Assembly (NCBI RefSeq): GCF_904846525.1
Contig: NZ_CAJHAZ010000015.1
Location: 1 to 64,000, forward strand
Length of the DNA stretch: 64,000 nt
Source: Psychrobacter sp. 1044
GTDB taxonomy: Bacteria; Pseudomonadota; Gammaproteobacteria; Pseudomonadales; Moraxellaceae
Reading direction: 5' to 3'
Made by a program: the position numbers and the translations under genes. Shown piece after piece: positions 37,010 to 46,022 of this stretch (position 1 is its first letter; every line of letters begins with the position of its first letter). The notes under the pieces were generated by a model. The model did not search any database and was not told the origin of the DNA. It saw nothing but the letters and a program-made list of their open reading frames with translations.

Positions 37010-37996
37010 TTACTCTGCCGCTGCTTTATTAACATCGTTATTAACATCGATCGCCTTTTGCTCATGCAATTTATTCACAATCGATGTCACTGATGGGTCA
37101 CTCAAATCTATCGTGCGTATCGGGAATGGAATGTTGACGCCTGCTGCATCGAGTGCGCTCTTAATCTCTACGATCACTTGATGAATCGACGTCACTTTGT
37201 TGGCTTGAGTGCCATCTTCGATAAACCAACGTACCATCAAATCAATCGTTGAATCACCAAAACCCGTAGCAATCACACTTGGCTGCGCTTTCTTCGATAC
37301 GCTTTCGACTTTATCTAACGCCTGTAGAATCTCAGCTTTTGCTGCTTCGATATCATCTTCATAGCCAATACCGACAGCCACTTGCAAACGGCGCTGCTTA
37401 TAGGCGGTATTAACAGTCAATGCTGAGGTATACAAATCAGAGTTGGGAATAACCACTTGCCGACCGTCATACGTCTTAATAGTCGTGGCGCGTATCTTAA
37501 TATCCTCAACCGTCCCTTCATAGTCGCCTGAGACAATCTGATCACCGATGCGAAACGGCTCTGAGATCAGCAGCAAAATACCAGAGAGCAAGTTTTGAAA
37601 AATATCTTTAAAGGCAAAACCAATAGCGACGGAACCAATACCGAGTGCACCAATCAGCTTAGCAGGGGTAAATCCTGGCACGGCAATCACCATAGCAATC
37701 ATAAAACCGATAAAAATGATGAGTGCGCCGCCTACTCGCTGAAACACTTTAACCAAGTTCTGATGCCGACTGCGACTGCCTAAAAGTTTGTATACCACTT
37801 TTTTGAAGACAATCGATAGAAACCAAAAAATCAGAATAACAATAATTGATGCGACAAAATAGGGAATGCGTTCAACAAAGCCAACCACTATCTCATTTGC
37901 TGAATCAATGATGCTTTGATATGTCAGCATATCTGTTGTCACTGGTTCAGCCGCTATATTGGTATTTACTGTCGTTTCTGCCTCAGAGGTAGGCAT
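37010..37996 (-). CDS. MscS family small-conductance mechanosensitive channel
   Basis: An inner membrane channel that relieves turgor after osmotic downshock. The 328-residue protein has membrane helices near residues 50-70, 95-115 and 120-150. The pore helix region includes KLIGALGIGSVAIGFAFKDIFQNLLSGILLL, and the MscS beta domain follows (PFRIGDQIVSGDYEGTVEDIKIRATTIKTYDGRQVVIPNSDL). The C-terminal alpha-beta domain is complete. The length is close to that of E. coli MscS (286 aa), not the large MscK type. GGAGTG precedes the ATG. Confidence 0.92.
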   Translation of the reverse strand: MPTSEAETTVNTNIAAEPVTTDMLTYQSIIDSANEIVVGFVERIPYFVASIIVILIFWFLSIVFKKVVYKLLGSRSRHQNLVKVFQRVGGALIIFIGFMIAMVIAVPGFTPAKLIGALGIGSVAIGFAFKDIFQNLLSGILLLISEPFRIGDQIVSGDYEGTVEDIKIRATTIKTYDGRQVVIPNSDLYTSALTVNTAYKQRRLQVAVGIGYEDDIEAAKAEILQALDKVESVSKKAQPSVIATGFGDSTIDLMVRWFIEDGTQANKVTSIHQVIVEIKSALDAAGVNIPFPIRTIDLSDPSVTSIVNKLHEQKAIDVNNDVNKAAAE

Positions 37997-38111
37997 CTAG
38001 ACGTCACTCCTTTGGTTGGTTGGCTTTATGCTTCCATTCACTCGATTAATTGATTGTTTGACTGGGGCATGTCCTAGATTAACTGACGTATTGACGTACC
38101 AGCCTGTCAAG

Positions 38112-38693
38112 CTAGCCCATTAAATCTGCTTGTACAATTTCAATCCAGTAGCCATCAACATCTTTGATAAAGGCAATGTTTTTCATACTGCCATCTTCTG
38201 GACGTTTTTTAAATTCGACATTATTTTTATCAAACCAAGCAACCGCTTCATCGAGACTAGGTACGCTAAAGCAGATATGTCCAAAACCTTGTGGCTCACC
38301 ATTACCATCATGATAACTAAAGTCAGCTTTCGTTTCGGTACCATAATTATGGGTCAATTCTAAGATGCCGCGTTGACGGAAGGCAAAGATTTCCAAATCA
38401 TCACCCGCGGGCAAATTGTCGCGCTCGCTTTCGGTTAACTTGGCTAAAAAGTACAAATCAAAACCCATATCAGGGAATTTTTTTACCGCCAGTAAAGTCA
38501 TACCAAGGACACCAGTATAAAACGCCAACGACTTGGCAGGATCTTTGACACGTAGCATGGTGTGGTTAAAAGTAAAACCTGTCGTCTGTACTGAGATAGG
38601 CTGCACACCATCGGTATTGACGCTGCTCGTTGGCTGGGCGATAAGTGCTTCCTTATTATTATCAGTGGCTGAGCCAGTATTTGCTGTAGACAT
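38112..38693 (-). CDS. gloA: Lactoylglutathione lyase (glyoxalase I)
   Basis: Converts the methylglyoxal-glutathione adduct to lactoylglutathione, detoxifying methylglyoxal. The 193-residue protein is a vicinal oxygen chelate fold. A His ligand is in NHTMLRVKDPAKSLAFYTGVLGM, Glu in ELTHNYG, His in GFGHICFSV and Glu in GYWIEIVQ, the expected four metal ligands. About 40 residues precede the first motif. The start is taken as the second of two close ATGs because AGG then has normal spacing. The longer size resembles the eukaryote/Pseudomonas zinc-type enzyme rather than the short E. coli form. Confidence 0.9.
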   Translation of the reverse strand: MSTANTGSATDNNKEALIAQPTSSVNTDGVQPISVQTTGFTFNHTMLRVKDPAKSLAFYTGVLGMTLLAVKKFPDMGFDLYFLAKLTESERDNLPAGDDLEIFAFRQRGILELTHNYGTETKADFSYHDGNGEPQGFGHICFSVPSLDEAVAWFDKNNVEFKKRPEDGSMKNIAFIKDVDGYWIEIVQADLMG

Positions 38694-38731
38694 AGTCATC
38701 CTAATATTGACAAAATAGAGAGTTTAAAAGC

Positions 38732-38758
38732 AAGCGCGTGAATATTTTTTACGCGCTT
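38732..38758. terminator. Hairpin between the carbonic anhydrase and glyoxalase genes
   Basis: An 8-bp GC-rich stem, AAGCGCGT / ACGCGCTT, with an AT-rich 11-nt loop. On the minus strand it is followed by GCTTTT and could terminate the carbonic anhydrase transcript. Confidence 0.55.
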
Positions 38759-38846
38759 GACCCTTTATATCATAATAAAAAATCGCGAAAGCATTGAGTG
38801 GGTTTTGTAAGAGCGCACACTGGGTGCTACCCATTTAACCGATTAA

Positions 38847-39485
38847 TTAGCTGTCTAAGAAACGTACTTTTCCTGTCTCCAAATCATACTCTGCACCCAC
38901 GACCAGCAATTGACCGCTATTGGTTAAGTCCTCTAATGCCCGCGAGCCATGTTTGAGCTGGCTAACTGACATACGGACGTTGGCGCGGATAGAGCGATCG
39001 ACCAACTCGTCTGCATCGACATCTTGACCATTGGCAGTGGCCAGCTCATGCAAATTATAAACGCTTGGGCGAATGCGATCGACAATCGACTGCAAGTTGG
39101 GCGAATAGTTTTTCTCAGGATTGATCAGTGTCTCAACACAAGCCGTGACAGCGCCGCAATGTGAGTGCCCAAGCACGACCACCAATTTTGTACCGAACTT
39201 TTCGGCCGCAAACTCAATCGAGCCAATCTGTGAAGGCGCGACGACATTACCAGCGACTCGAATAACGAACAAATCACCCAAGCCTTGATCAAATACAATC
39301 TCAACTGGTACTCGTGCATCCGAGCAACCCAAAATAATGGCCAAGGGATCTTGATCTTTAACCAATTCAGGTCGTCTTTGCATTGTTGGATCAGTAGTGG
39401 TCAAACTATCTATGTAGCGCATATTGCCTTCTTTTAAAAGCGCAAGAGCTTCTTGACCGGTTTTCGGGCGTGTATCGTTAGGCAT
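38847..39485 (-). CDS. can: Beta-class carbonic anhydrase
   Basis: Interconverts CO2 and bicarbonate in the cytoplasm. In the 212-residue protein the zinc ligands are Cys54 (in GCSDARVP, with Asp56 and Arg58), His107 and Cys110 (in GHSHCGAV). The start is the ATG preceded by AAAGGATG; a longer frame from 39536 lacks a ribosome site and family support. It is transcribed alone and is divergent from the potABC-like genes. Confidence 0.93.
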   Translation of the reverse strand: MPNDTRPKTGQEALALLKEGNMRYIDSLTTTDPTMQRRPELVKDQDPLAIILGCSDARVPVEIVFDQGLGDLFVIRVAGNVVAPSQIGSIEFAAEKFGTKLVVVLGHSHCGAVTACVETLINPEKNYSPNLQSIVDRIRPSVYNLHELATANGQDVDADELVDRSIRANVRMSVSQLKHGSRALEDLTNSGQLLVVGAEYDLETGKVRFLDS

Positions 39486-39977
39486 AAGACATCCTTTATC
39501 ATTAATAATATTAGCGTTATAAACAGCTTTCCACACATGTATTCAAACATAGATTTGCGAATGGCTACTAACCTATCAGGCGCATTGTGTTTGTCTGCCA
39601 TACCGTGATTGTATAGGAATAAAAACCAAAAAATGATAAAAATTTTTGTTTAAATATCATCATAGAATGGCAGTTATTGCCAATCATACAGAATTATAAA
39701 GTTGGAAGTGAAACTGAAAAACAGAAATGCATTAGCCAAAACCGAGCATCAAACAGACAACACCGAACTATCAAGCATCAACAGCCATTGACAGCATAAC
39801 CGTGTTGCTCGCAGAACTTATAACGAACTTGCACTGATTTATATCAAGGGTTTGTTATAATACGCGGCGACCAAATCGGGTTTACACCCATCGCTTATAT
39901 CCATATCAAATCACCTTGACCACAGTGTCCTAAATAAATAGCTGTACTGCGATGTCGGACACGTAGGAATAAATATT
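39486..39977. other. Divergent region between carbonic anhydrase and the potA-like gene
   Basis: A 492-bp gap. The clear element is the extended -10 at 39852-39860 for the potA-like operon. The rest is AT-rich with no visible gene or strong hairpin. Confidence 0.4.
39852..39860 (+). promoter_or_regulatory. Extended -10 promoter for the potABC-like operon
   Basis: TTGTTATAAT contains TGT-TATAAT, an extended -10 with a perfect hexamer, about 118 bp before the potA ATG. The upstream -35 is not good. Confidence 0.55.
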
Positions 39978-41240
39978 ATGACCAATTCACCGCCAAATAT
40001 GCACAGAGCCTCTGCATCAGCTCAAGATGACAAAGTACTACTGCAACTGACTGGTCTAAAAAAAACCTATGATCAAACTGAAGTATTAAAAGACATCAAT
40101 CTTGATATCAAGCACGGTGAATTTTTGACGCTGCTTGGTCCATCAGGCTGCGGTAAAACAACCTTACTGCGCCTAATCGCTGGTTTTGAGCAGCCAAATG
40201 CTGGGGCAATTTATCTAGACGGCGTACAGATGGCAGGCTTGCCAGCGGATAAACGTCCCGTGAACACAGTGTTTCAGCAGTACGCCTTGTTTCCACATAT
40301 GAGTGTCGCGCAAAACGTTGCTTACGGGCTTAAGCTCAAAAAAGTACCAAAAGATGAGATTCAAACCCGCGTGCGCGAGATGCTCGCCATGGTACAGCTG
40401 GAGCATTTAGCCAATCGCAGACCACAAGACTTGTCTGGTGGTCAGCAGCAGCGTGTCGCCATTGCACGAGCCGTCATCAATCGTCCTAAACTGTTGCTAC
40501 TTGATGAGCCCCTATCTGCGCTCGATCATAAACTGCGTTTGCAAATGCAATCTGAGCTTAAACGGCTGCAACGAGAGCTTGGCATCACTTTTGTATTTGT
40601 CACCCACGATCAAGAAGAAGCGCTATCGATGTCGGATCGTATCGCCGTGATGAAAGATGGCACTTTTCAGCAAATCGGCACGCCTATTGAGATTTATGAA
40701 ACACCCGCGAATTTATTTACCGCCAAGTTCATCGGTGAGACCAACTTGTTTAAAGCGGAAGTCAGAGGCGTTTATCCTAACCAACCAGATCGCGACGGTC
40801 GTGTGACCAATGGCCGTATCGAAGTCGAAGTTTGTGAAGCACAAGCACAAGATGGCCCGACCACCTTACGCAATTTACGCCGCCCTGATTTTGCTAACGA
40901 TGTACAAGTGGGCGATATCGTTAATTTATTGCTACGCCCTGAAGATTTGCGAATTTATGACCCCAATGATAAAAAACATGGTGGCTTACTCGGGCGAGTG
41001 ATTGAAAGCAACTATAAAGGTAGCACCTTAGATTCGATTATTGAGTTAGCAAACGGTCACATTATTAAGGCTTCTGAATTCTTTGATGAGGATGATCCAA
41101 GCTTTGATTACAAGTTAAATGAAGGCGTCAAAGTATCATGGGTCGATGGCTGGGAGTGGGTACTACCAGAAGACGGTACGCTTGATGATGAAGCCAATCA
41201 TCAAGCTACCCGTTTAGCTGCTCAAAAGGATATTAGCTGA
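39978..41240 (+). CDS. potA: Spermidine/putrescine-type ABC transporter ATPase PotA
   Basis: The cytoplasmic ATPase of a polyamine-type importer. The 420-residue protein has Walker [10 protein letters not shown] near residue 53, the Q-loop in [13 protein letters not shown], the signature [14 protein letters not shown], Walker [13 protein letters not shown], the switch His in [19 protein letters not shown], and a C-terminal TOBE regulatory domain ([13 protein letters not shown]). It is about 40 residues longer than E. coli PotA. The ATG has AGGA upstream. Its stop overlaps the next gene's start (TGATG). The substrate is inferred from family resemblance only. Confidence 0.9.
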   Translation: MTNSPPNMHRASASAQDDKVLLQLTGLKKTYDQTEVLKDINLDIKHGEFLTLLGPSGCGKTTLLRLIAGFEQPNAGAIYLDGVQMAGLPADKRPVNTVFQQYALFPHMSVAQNVAYGLKLKKVPKDEIQTRVREMLAMVQLEHLANRRPQDLSGGQQQRVAIARAVINRPKLLLLDEPLSALDHKLRLQMQSELKRLQRELGITFVFVTHDQEEALSMSDRIAVMKDGTFQQIGTPIEIYETPANLFTAKFIGETNLFKAEVRGVYPNQPDRDGRVTNGRIEVEVCEAQAQDGPTTLRNLRRPDFANDVQVGDIVNLLLRPEDLRIYDPNDKKHGGLLGRVIESNYKGSTLDSIIELANGHIIKASEFFDEDDPSFDYKLNEGVKVSWVDGWEWVLPEDGTLDDEANHQATRLAAQKDIS

Positions 41241-42118
41241 TGGCAGGTCATAGCTTAGGCAGCAAAAGTCCTTTTCGTACCGTAACGCTTTGGCTGATTT
41301 GGGGTTGGTTATTGATATTTGCGCTATTGCCAAATATCTTAGTCATCGCTGTCAGTTTTTTGACCCGCGATAGCAGTGCTTTTATTAGCTTGCCTGTCAG
41401 CATCGACAGCTATATACGCATGATTGATCCGCTATATTTTGGCGTATTTATTCATTCGTTATGGATGGCAAGCATCACAACCATCATCTGCTTGTTACTT
41501 GGCTACCCTTTTGCTTGGCTGATAGCCAAAGCTAAAACCCGTTGGCAGCCGCTACTCATGATGCTGTTAATCCTACCATTTTGGACCAACTCGCTTGTGC
41601 GTACTTATGCACTCAAATTACTGTTTGCCAATAATGGTTTGATTAATAAATCGCTGCTGGCAATCGGTATCATCGATGCCCCGATTGATATTTTATACAC
41701 GCAAGTGGCGGTGATTGCTGGTTTGACGTACTTATTGTTCCCATTTATGGTGTTGCCGTTATACGCAGTATTTACCGATTTGCGCAATGACATGCTACTC
41801 GCTTCACAGGATTTGGGCGCATCAAAGACGCAGACTTTTTGGCATATCATACTGCCATTGACGACGCCTGGCATTATCTCAGGGGTATTATTGGTGCTGC
41901 TGCCTGCAATGGGTATGTTTTATGTGGCAGATATTTTGGGTGGTTCACGCAATTTATTGGTCGGCAATATCATCAAAAACCAGTTCTTGGATGCGCGTGA
42001 CTGGCCATTTGGCGCAGCTGCCAGCGTGTTATTAACACTAGCAATGGCGGTACTATTACTCGCCTACCGTGCCAGTAGTCGCCGCATTGGCAAGACCGAC
42101 TTTAATGAGGTGGCCTAA
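41240..42118 (+). CDS. potB: Polyamine-type ABC transporter permease PotB
   Basis: An inner membrane permease of 292 residues with about six hydrophobic helices. The conserved cytoplasmic EAA loop, containing DLGASKTQTFWHIILPLTTPGIISG, lies near residue 195 and contacts PotA. ADILGGSRNLLVGNIIKNQFL, typical of PotB, follows. Start and stop overlap both neighbours by one base, so potA, potB and potC are coupled. Confidence 0.9.
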   Translation: MAGHSLGSKSPFRTVTLWLIWGWLLIFALLPNILVIAVSFLTRDSSAFISLPVSIDSYIRMIDPLYFGVFIHSLWMASITTIICLLLGYPFAWLIAKAKTRWQPLLMMLLILPFWTNSLVRTYALKLLFANNGLINKSLLAIGIIDAPIDILYTQVAVIAGLTYLLFPFMVLPLYAVFTDLRNDMLLASQDLGASKTQTFWHIILPLTTPGIISGVLLVLLPAMGMFYVADILGGSRNLLVGNIIKNQFLDARDWPFGAAASVLLTLAMAVLLLAYRASSRRIGKTDFNEVA

Positions 42119-42948
42119 TGTCTGATAGTTCACTGAATCATCAACTGAATAGCTCGGCAACTAAAAAAAGATCGTCTATTAAGATTGGCAGTATCGCGGC
42201 TAAAGGCTATCTTAGCCTCATTTATACCATGCTGTATTTGCCAATTATCGTCTTAGTCGTCATGTCCTTTAATAAGTCAAAAGTCGGCTATAACTGGGGC
42301 GGCTTTAGCTTAAAGTGGTATGAGTCGCTGTTGAATAACCAAGCGATGCTCGATGCTTTTTGGCATTCTATTGTATTAGGATTGGTCGCAGCCACCGTCT
42401 CAACTTTGATAGGAACATTGACCGCCCTCGCGCTACATCGATATAACTTTCGCGGTAAAGGCTTATTAAATGGGCTGTTATTTGTATTAATGATGTCGCC
42501 TGAAATTGTACTCGCTATTTCATTATTGGCATTATTCTTATTAATAGGGTTGCAATTAGGGTTCGTCTCGCTGTTACTCGCGCATATTACTTTTTGCTTA
42601 CCGTTTGTAGTCATCACGGTGTTTGCACGATTGAGCAGTCTGGATGAACGCTTGATGGAAGCCGCACGCGACTTGGGTGCTAGTGAATCAACGATGGTGC
42701 GTACCGTGCTCATTCCTGTCATTCTGCCCGCAGTGATGGCAGGTTGGCTACTGGCATTTACCTTATCGCTCGATGATGTAGTGGTTTCTACCTTTGTCAC
42801 GGGGCCCAGTTATGAGATTTTACCGCTGCGGATTTATTCGATGGTACGGGTAGGACTCAAACCAGAGGTCAATGCCATTGGGACGATTTTATTGGTTGCC
42901 TCGCTGATATTGGTCATTATTTCGCAGCTATTATTACGTCGACGCTAG
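42118..42948 (+). CDS. potC: Polyamine-type ABC transporter permease PotC
   Basis: The second permease subunit (276 aa, about six membrane helices). The EAA loop EAARDLGASESTMVRTVLIPVILPAVMAG lies near residue 180, and SLDDVVVSTFVTGPSYEILPLRIYSMVRVG, a PotC/YdcV signature, follows. The ATG overlaps the potB stop. No gene for a periplasmic binding protein (PotD) follows. The next gene is a LysR-type regulator. Confidence 0.9.
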   Translation: MSDSSLNHQLNSSATKKRSSIKIGSIAAKGYLSLIYTMLYLPIIVLVVMSFNKSKVGYNWGGFSLKWYESLLNNQAMLDAFWHSIVLGLVAATVSTLIGTLTALALHRYNFRGKGLLNGLLFVLMMSPEIVLAISLLALFLLIGLQLGFVSLLLAHITFCLPFVVITVFARLSSLDERLMEAARDLGASESTMVRTVLIPVILPAVMAGWLLAFTLSLDDVVVSTFVTGPSYEILPLRIYSMVRVGLKPEVNAIGTILLVASLILVIISQLLLRRR

Positions 42949-43056
42949 TTTGCCATTGCTCATTTAATATTGCTGATTAAAAATCGGACTTTGAATGAAA
43001 ATCAGCGCTACATCGATTATAATGAATTTTTCTCACTTTAGCGGTTAGGTTGTCTT

Positions 43057-43947
43057 ATGTTAGAGCTTCGTCATCTCAATACCTTAACCGCGCTACGAGC
43101 ACATGGCTCATTGGCGGCGGCTGCCGATGAATTGCACGTCACGGCTTCCGCGGTCTCGCATCAGTTAAAAGAGCTAGAGAATTATTACGATATCAGCTTG
43201 GTCAATCGCCGAACACGCCCGCTGACTTTTACGCCAGCAGGTAAAACGGTACTGGCATTGGCAGATAGCATCATGCCGCAGGTCACTCGTACCAAATCCA
43301 ATCTTAAGCGCTTAGCTCACGGTCAAGCGGGTAGATTACGGCTAGCCTCTGAATGTCACAGCTGCTTTGATTGGCTGATGCCGATACTCAATCATTACCG
43401 CCGCGAATGGTCAGATGTAGAGCTAGATTTTGCGACAGGTTTTGAGCCAGAGCCGCACCACTTATTGATGGAAGGTGATATTGATTTACTCATTACCACC
43501 AGCGATTTACCGATAGACGGTATCAGCTATCAGCCGTTATTTGAGTATGAAAGTCGCTTGGTGCTATCACCAACGCATGATTTGGCGGCGCAGAAATTTA
43601 TTGAGCCAGATGATTTAACCAATGAAACCCTGATTGCGTATCCAGTGGAAGCCAAGCGCCTCGATATTATTGCCAACTTTATGACACCAGCGCAGGTAAG
43701 CTTTGATAGCATTCGTACCACAGAATTGACGGCGATGCTGATTCAGTTGGTTGCTAGTGAACGCGGTGTGGCGGCGTTACCTGATTGGGTGGTTGCTGAA
43801 TATGAGAAAAAAGGCTGGGTCGTCTCGCGTCCATTGGGTACGGGTGTGCATTGTCAGCTATATGCAGCGACGCGCACATCAAGCCAAGATACCGCTTATA
43901 TGCAAGGTTTTGCGAGTTTATTAGAAGGTATTGTGAAGCCAGTGTAG
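43057..43947 (+). CDS. metR: LysR-type transcriptional regulator, MetR-like
   Basis: A 296-residue activator resembling MetR, which controls methionine synthesis genes with homocysteine as co-inducer. The N-terminal helix-turn-helix (RHLNTLTALRAHGSLAAAADELHVTASAVSHQLKELE) and the effector domain share several MetR blocks: FTPAGKTVLALADSIMPQ, LRLASECHSCFDWLMPIL, GDIDLLITTSDLP, LIAYPVEAKRLDI and VASERGVAALPDWVV. It starts 108 bp after potC on the same strand and may have its own promoter. No metE or metF lies beside it in this window. Confidence 0.85.
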   Translation: MLELRHLNTLTALRAHGSLAAAADELHVTASAVSHQLKELENYYDISLVNRRTRPLTFTPAGKTVLALADSIMPQVTRTKSNLKRLAHGQAGRLRLASECHSCFDWLMPILNHYRREWSDVELDFATGFEPEPHHLLMEGDIDLLITTSDLPIDGISYQPLFEYESRLVLSPTHDLAAQKFIEPDDLTNETLIAYPVEAKRLDIIANFMTPAQVSFDSIRTTELTAMLIQLVASERGVAALPDWVVAEYEKKGWVVSRPLGTGVHCQLYAATRTSSQDTAYMQGFASLLEGIVKPV

Positions 43948-44266
43948 TATTTCACTATCTACTAAATTATTCCAGTTGAGAAATATCATCCGCTCTCTTA
44001 CGCTATGACGATCGTTATGGTAAATAACGGTACCCTAGTGATGACTTGAACCTTTGGCTGTAGGCTAATGATGGTAACGAATTTAGTTATCTAAATAGTT
44101 GCAGTGTACTTTCTGAACAGTTTAAGGCTGTATCTACAATAAAGTACTTATTATAAAGAGTGTTCGGAATTTCATTTAAGCATTAACACAAGTCAGCGAT
44201 AGAGACACCTTTTATAAGTGTTCTTATTTATCGTGGGTGATTACCGCTTGCGACTATTCTACAAGC
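43948..44266. other. Intergenic region after the metR-like gene
   Basis: A 319-bp gap between convergent genes. I see no gene, clear terminator or repeat in it. Confidence 0.35.
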
Positions 44267-44587
44267 TCAATCATACTTCATAAAATTTGACTGCTTTTTA
44301 AGATCAGATTTATGCTTATACTCATTAATGGAATTTGAGGATGTTGCTCTCTCACTGGAAGCAATAATCCTATGATTTTCAATTGTTATACTATTTTCGG
44401 TAGAAAAAATATCATCAGCCGTTAGGGTTTTTTCATCATTAAACGCAGTGAAAGATGACTCAGATTGAAAAATTTCCGATGCCATGGGCAGGATGGCAAA
44501 AGTAGAGGTGACAGGCACCATGGCTAAAATAAATAATGTTAAGCTAAATAATACTTGGGATTTTATACGAACCAAATTATTCTTCAT
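44267..44587 (-). CDS. Small exported hypothetical protein
   Basis: I do not recognise this 106-residue protein. Residues 1-31 form a signal peptide with a hydrophobic core (VLFSLTLFILAMVPVTSTFA). The mature part is short, Ser/Glu/Asn-rich and has no Cys, which suggests a flexible or disordered periplasmic protein. AAAGGAT precedes the ATG. It lies downstream of the Spy-like gene, with a 136-bp gap, on the same strand. Confidence 0.55.
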   Translation of the reverse strand: MKNNLVRIKSQVLFSLTLFILAMVPVTSTFAILPMASEIFQSESSFTAFNDEKTLTADDIFSTENSITIENHRIIASSERATSSNSINEYKHKSDLKKQSNFMKYD

Positions 44588-44723
44588 GAGCGCGATCCTT
44601 TATATATACCATTGCTCATCATAATGCTGATAAAACAATATTTTAAGCCAAACCTGTCTTTTTTAATTAACGATGACGGTTGTGGTTCTGATTTTGATTA
44701 TATTTACCTTGGTTGTGACCATT

Positions 44724-45044
44724 TTATTTACCACGTTTTGCTCTATTTCCAGCTCTCATTTTTTCTAACTGATTACGCTGTGATACGGTCAGTACTTTTG
44801 AGATTGCCGCATGGTTATTTTTATAACCATTTTTACCATTGTTATGATTTGATTTTTGAATCGCTTGAATTTGGCTTTTTTGTTTTTTGGTTAGGTTCAG
44901 TTTAGACAATGAACCATTATTTACATCCATTCCATAGTGAGTAGGGTTAGACGGTGCCGCGTTTGCCTGACCAACCATGGCTAGGCAGGTAGAGATTGCT
45001 AATACTGAGCCTACGGCGATTTTTTTAAACATAATAATTTTCAT
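44724..45044 (-). CDS. Small Spy/CpxP-like periplasmic protein
   Basis: A 106-residue exported protein. The signal peptide runs to about residue 30 (ending GQANA). The mature part has two LTxxQ-like motifs, LNLTKKQKSQIQAI and LTVSQRNQLEKMR, the pattern of Spy/CpxP stress chaperones, and is rich in Asn, Lys and Arg. It is shorter than E. coli Spy (161 aa). The start is the ATG preceded by AAGGAA; an upstream ATG eight codons earlier is less likely. A role in periplasmic stress or metal tolerance is inferred from the motif. Confidence 0.65.
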   Translation of the reverse strand: MKIIMFKKIAVGSVLAISTCLAMVGQANAAPSNPTHYGMDVNNGSLSKLNLTKKQKSQIQAIQKSNHNNGKNGYKNNHAAISKVLTVSQRNQLEKMRAGNRAKRGK

Positions 45045-45594
45045 CGTTATTTCCTTTTTAATTGACACTGGCTATAAATCTTAGTTTTTGTTATCCATCT
45101 TTTTTTGAGAGAAAGACGCTCAAACATTATGATCAAACTTCGTTCTGTCGACAAAGAAAATGATAACGGATTATGGTGTTGCGTAGATTTATGAAAGTTA
45201 AAGAAGAGTAACGACTGTGGCTGAATAGCGCGTACTTATTACCTGTTTGATAATGTCTCGTTAAATATAGGTAATAGGTGAATGAGGGTTTGGTTTTGTA
45301 ATGATAAAAGAGGGATGCGGCTTCATAATATGGCACTTATATACCATACATAATACTAATAATACGGCGATAACCGACACGGAATTCACTTGTACCATTT
45401 TTGCCGCATAGCGACCAAACCAAATATCGAATTGATTGGGACTAATAATATGGACAAGATCGAAGGTAACTAAAAGTATACCCCAAGGGAACCAGCTAAA
45501 AAGTCTCGAAAACCTATTAATAGACCACTTAAAACAGACTGGTATAATGGAACCACTTATATTAGACCATTATGCGAATGACATCTATCAAAGC
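45045..45594. other. Intergenic region downstream of crcB, possible gene remnant
   Basis: About 550 bp without a well-supported gene. On the minus strand, just after crcB, a frame from about 45560 to 45262 is open for roughly 95 codons. It would encode two hydrophobic stretches, including LFSWFPWGILLVTF and VSVIAVLLVLCMVY, but has no ATG, GTG or TTG start at its 5' end. It may be the decayed end of a small membrane protein. The overlapping 67-codon frame at 45133-45336 looks like chance. Confidence 0.3.
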
Positions 45595-45966
45595 TTATAA
45601 AACCAGCTTAAAGAAGTAAAATCCGATAGCCGTTGCTAGCAACGTCAGTCCCAGATGTAGTCCGACCAATCCCAAACCTGCTAATAATTTACCAGCGTTG
45701 ATAAAGGTAAAAACTTCTGCACTAAAAGTACTAAAGGTGGTCAATCCGCCCAAAAAACCGGTAATCACAAATAGTCGGACATTGGGCGATAAACTGCTGC
45801 CCACGCGCTCAAACCACACCAGTGCCAACCCTATTAATAGTCCACCCAATACATTGGCACCAAGCGTCCCAAGGGGTATCCAGTGGTGTAGCAGATTAAA
45901 GCGAGCCAACCATGCCCGCAGGCAAGCCCCAATGGCAGCCCCTAGTCCAATAGCAAGCCACTGCAT
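45595..45966 (-). CDS. crcB: Fluoride exporter CrcB/Fluc
   Basis: A small inner membrane fluoride channel (123 aa, four helices) that works as a dimer. Conserved blocks are [17 protein letters not shown] at the N-terminus, [15 protein letters not shown] with the key Asn, and [16 protein letters not shown] with the central Phe residues and Na+ site. AAGGAC precedes the ATG. I see no fluoride riboswitch in the 56-bp gap before it. It lies downstream of tsaD on the same strand. Confidence 0.93.
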   Translation of the reverse strand: MQWLAIGLGAAIGACLRAWLARFNLLHHWIPLGTLGANVLGGLLIGLALVWFERVGSSLSPNVRLFVITGFLGGLTTFSTFSAEVFTFINAGKLLAGLGLVGLHLGLTLLATAIGFYFFKLVL

Positions 45967-46022
45967 AGTTCGTCCTTAGATTTAATCAAGGTTAACGGAG
46001 ATAGTATTGAGCAAAACCGTCT

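Noticed and set aside
38064..38075. GGGGCATGTCCT, similar to the ends of the MITE-like elements
   Set aside because: Only 12 bp match and no second end or interior sequence is found nearby. It is too short to call.
45133..45336. 67-codon minus-strand frame
   Set aside because: The composition is Tyr/His/Arg-rich without any motif, and it overlaps the more plausible decayed frame. It is probably chance.
45967..46022. Fluoride riboswitch before crcB
   Set aside because: The gap from tsaD is only 56 bp and contains no crcB-motif pattern.
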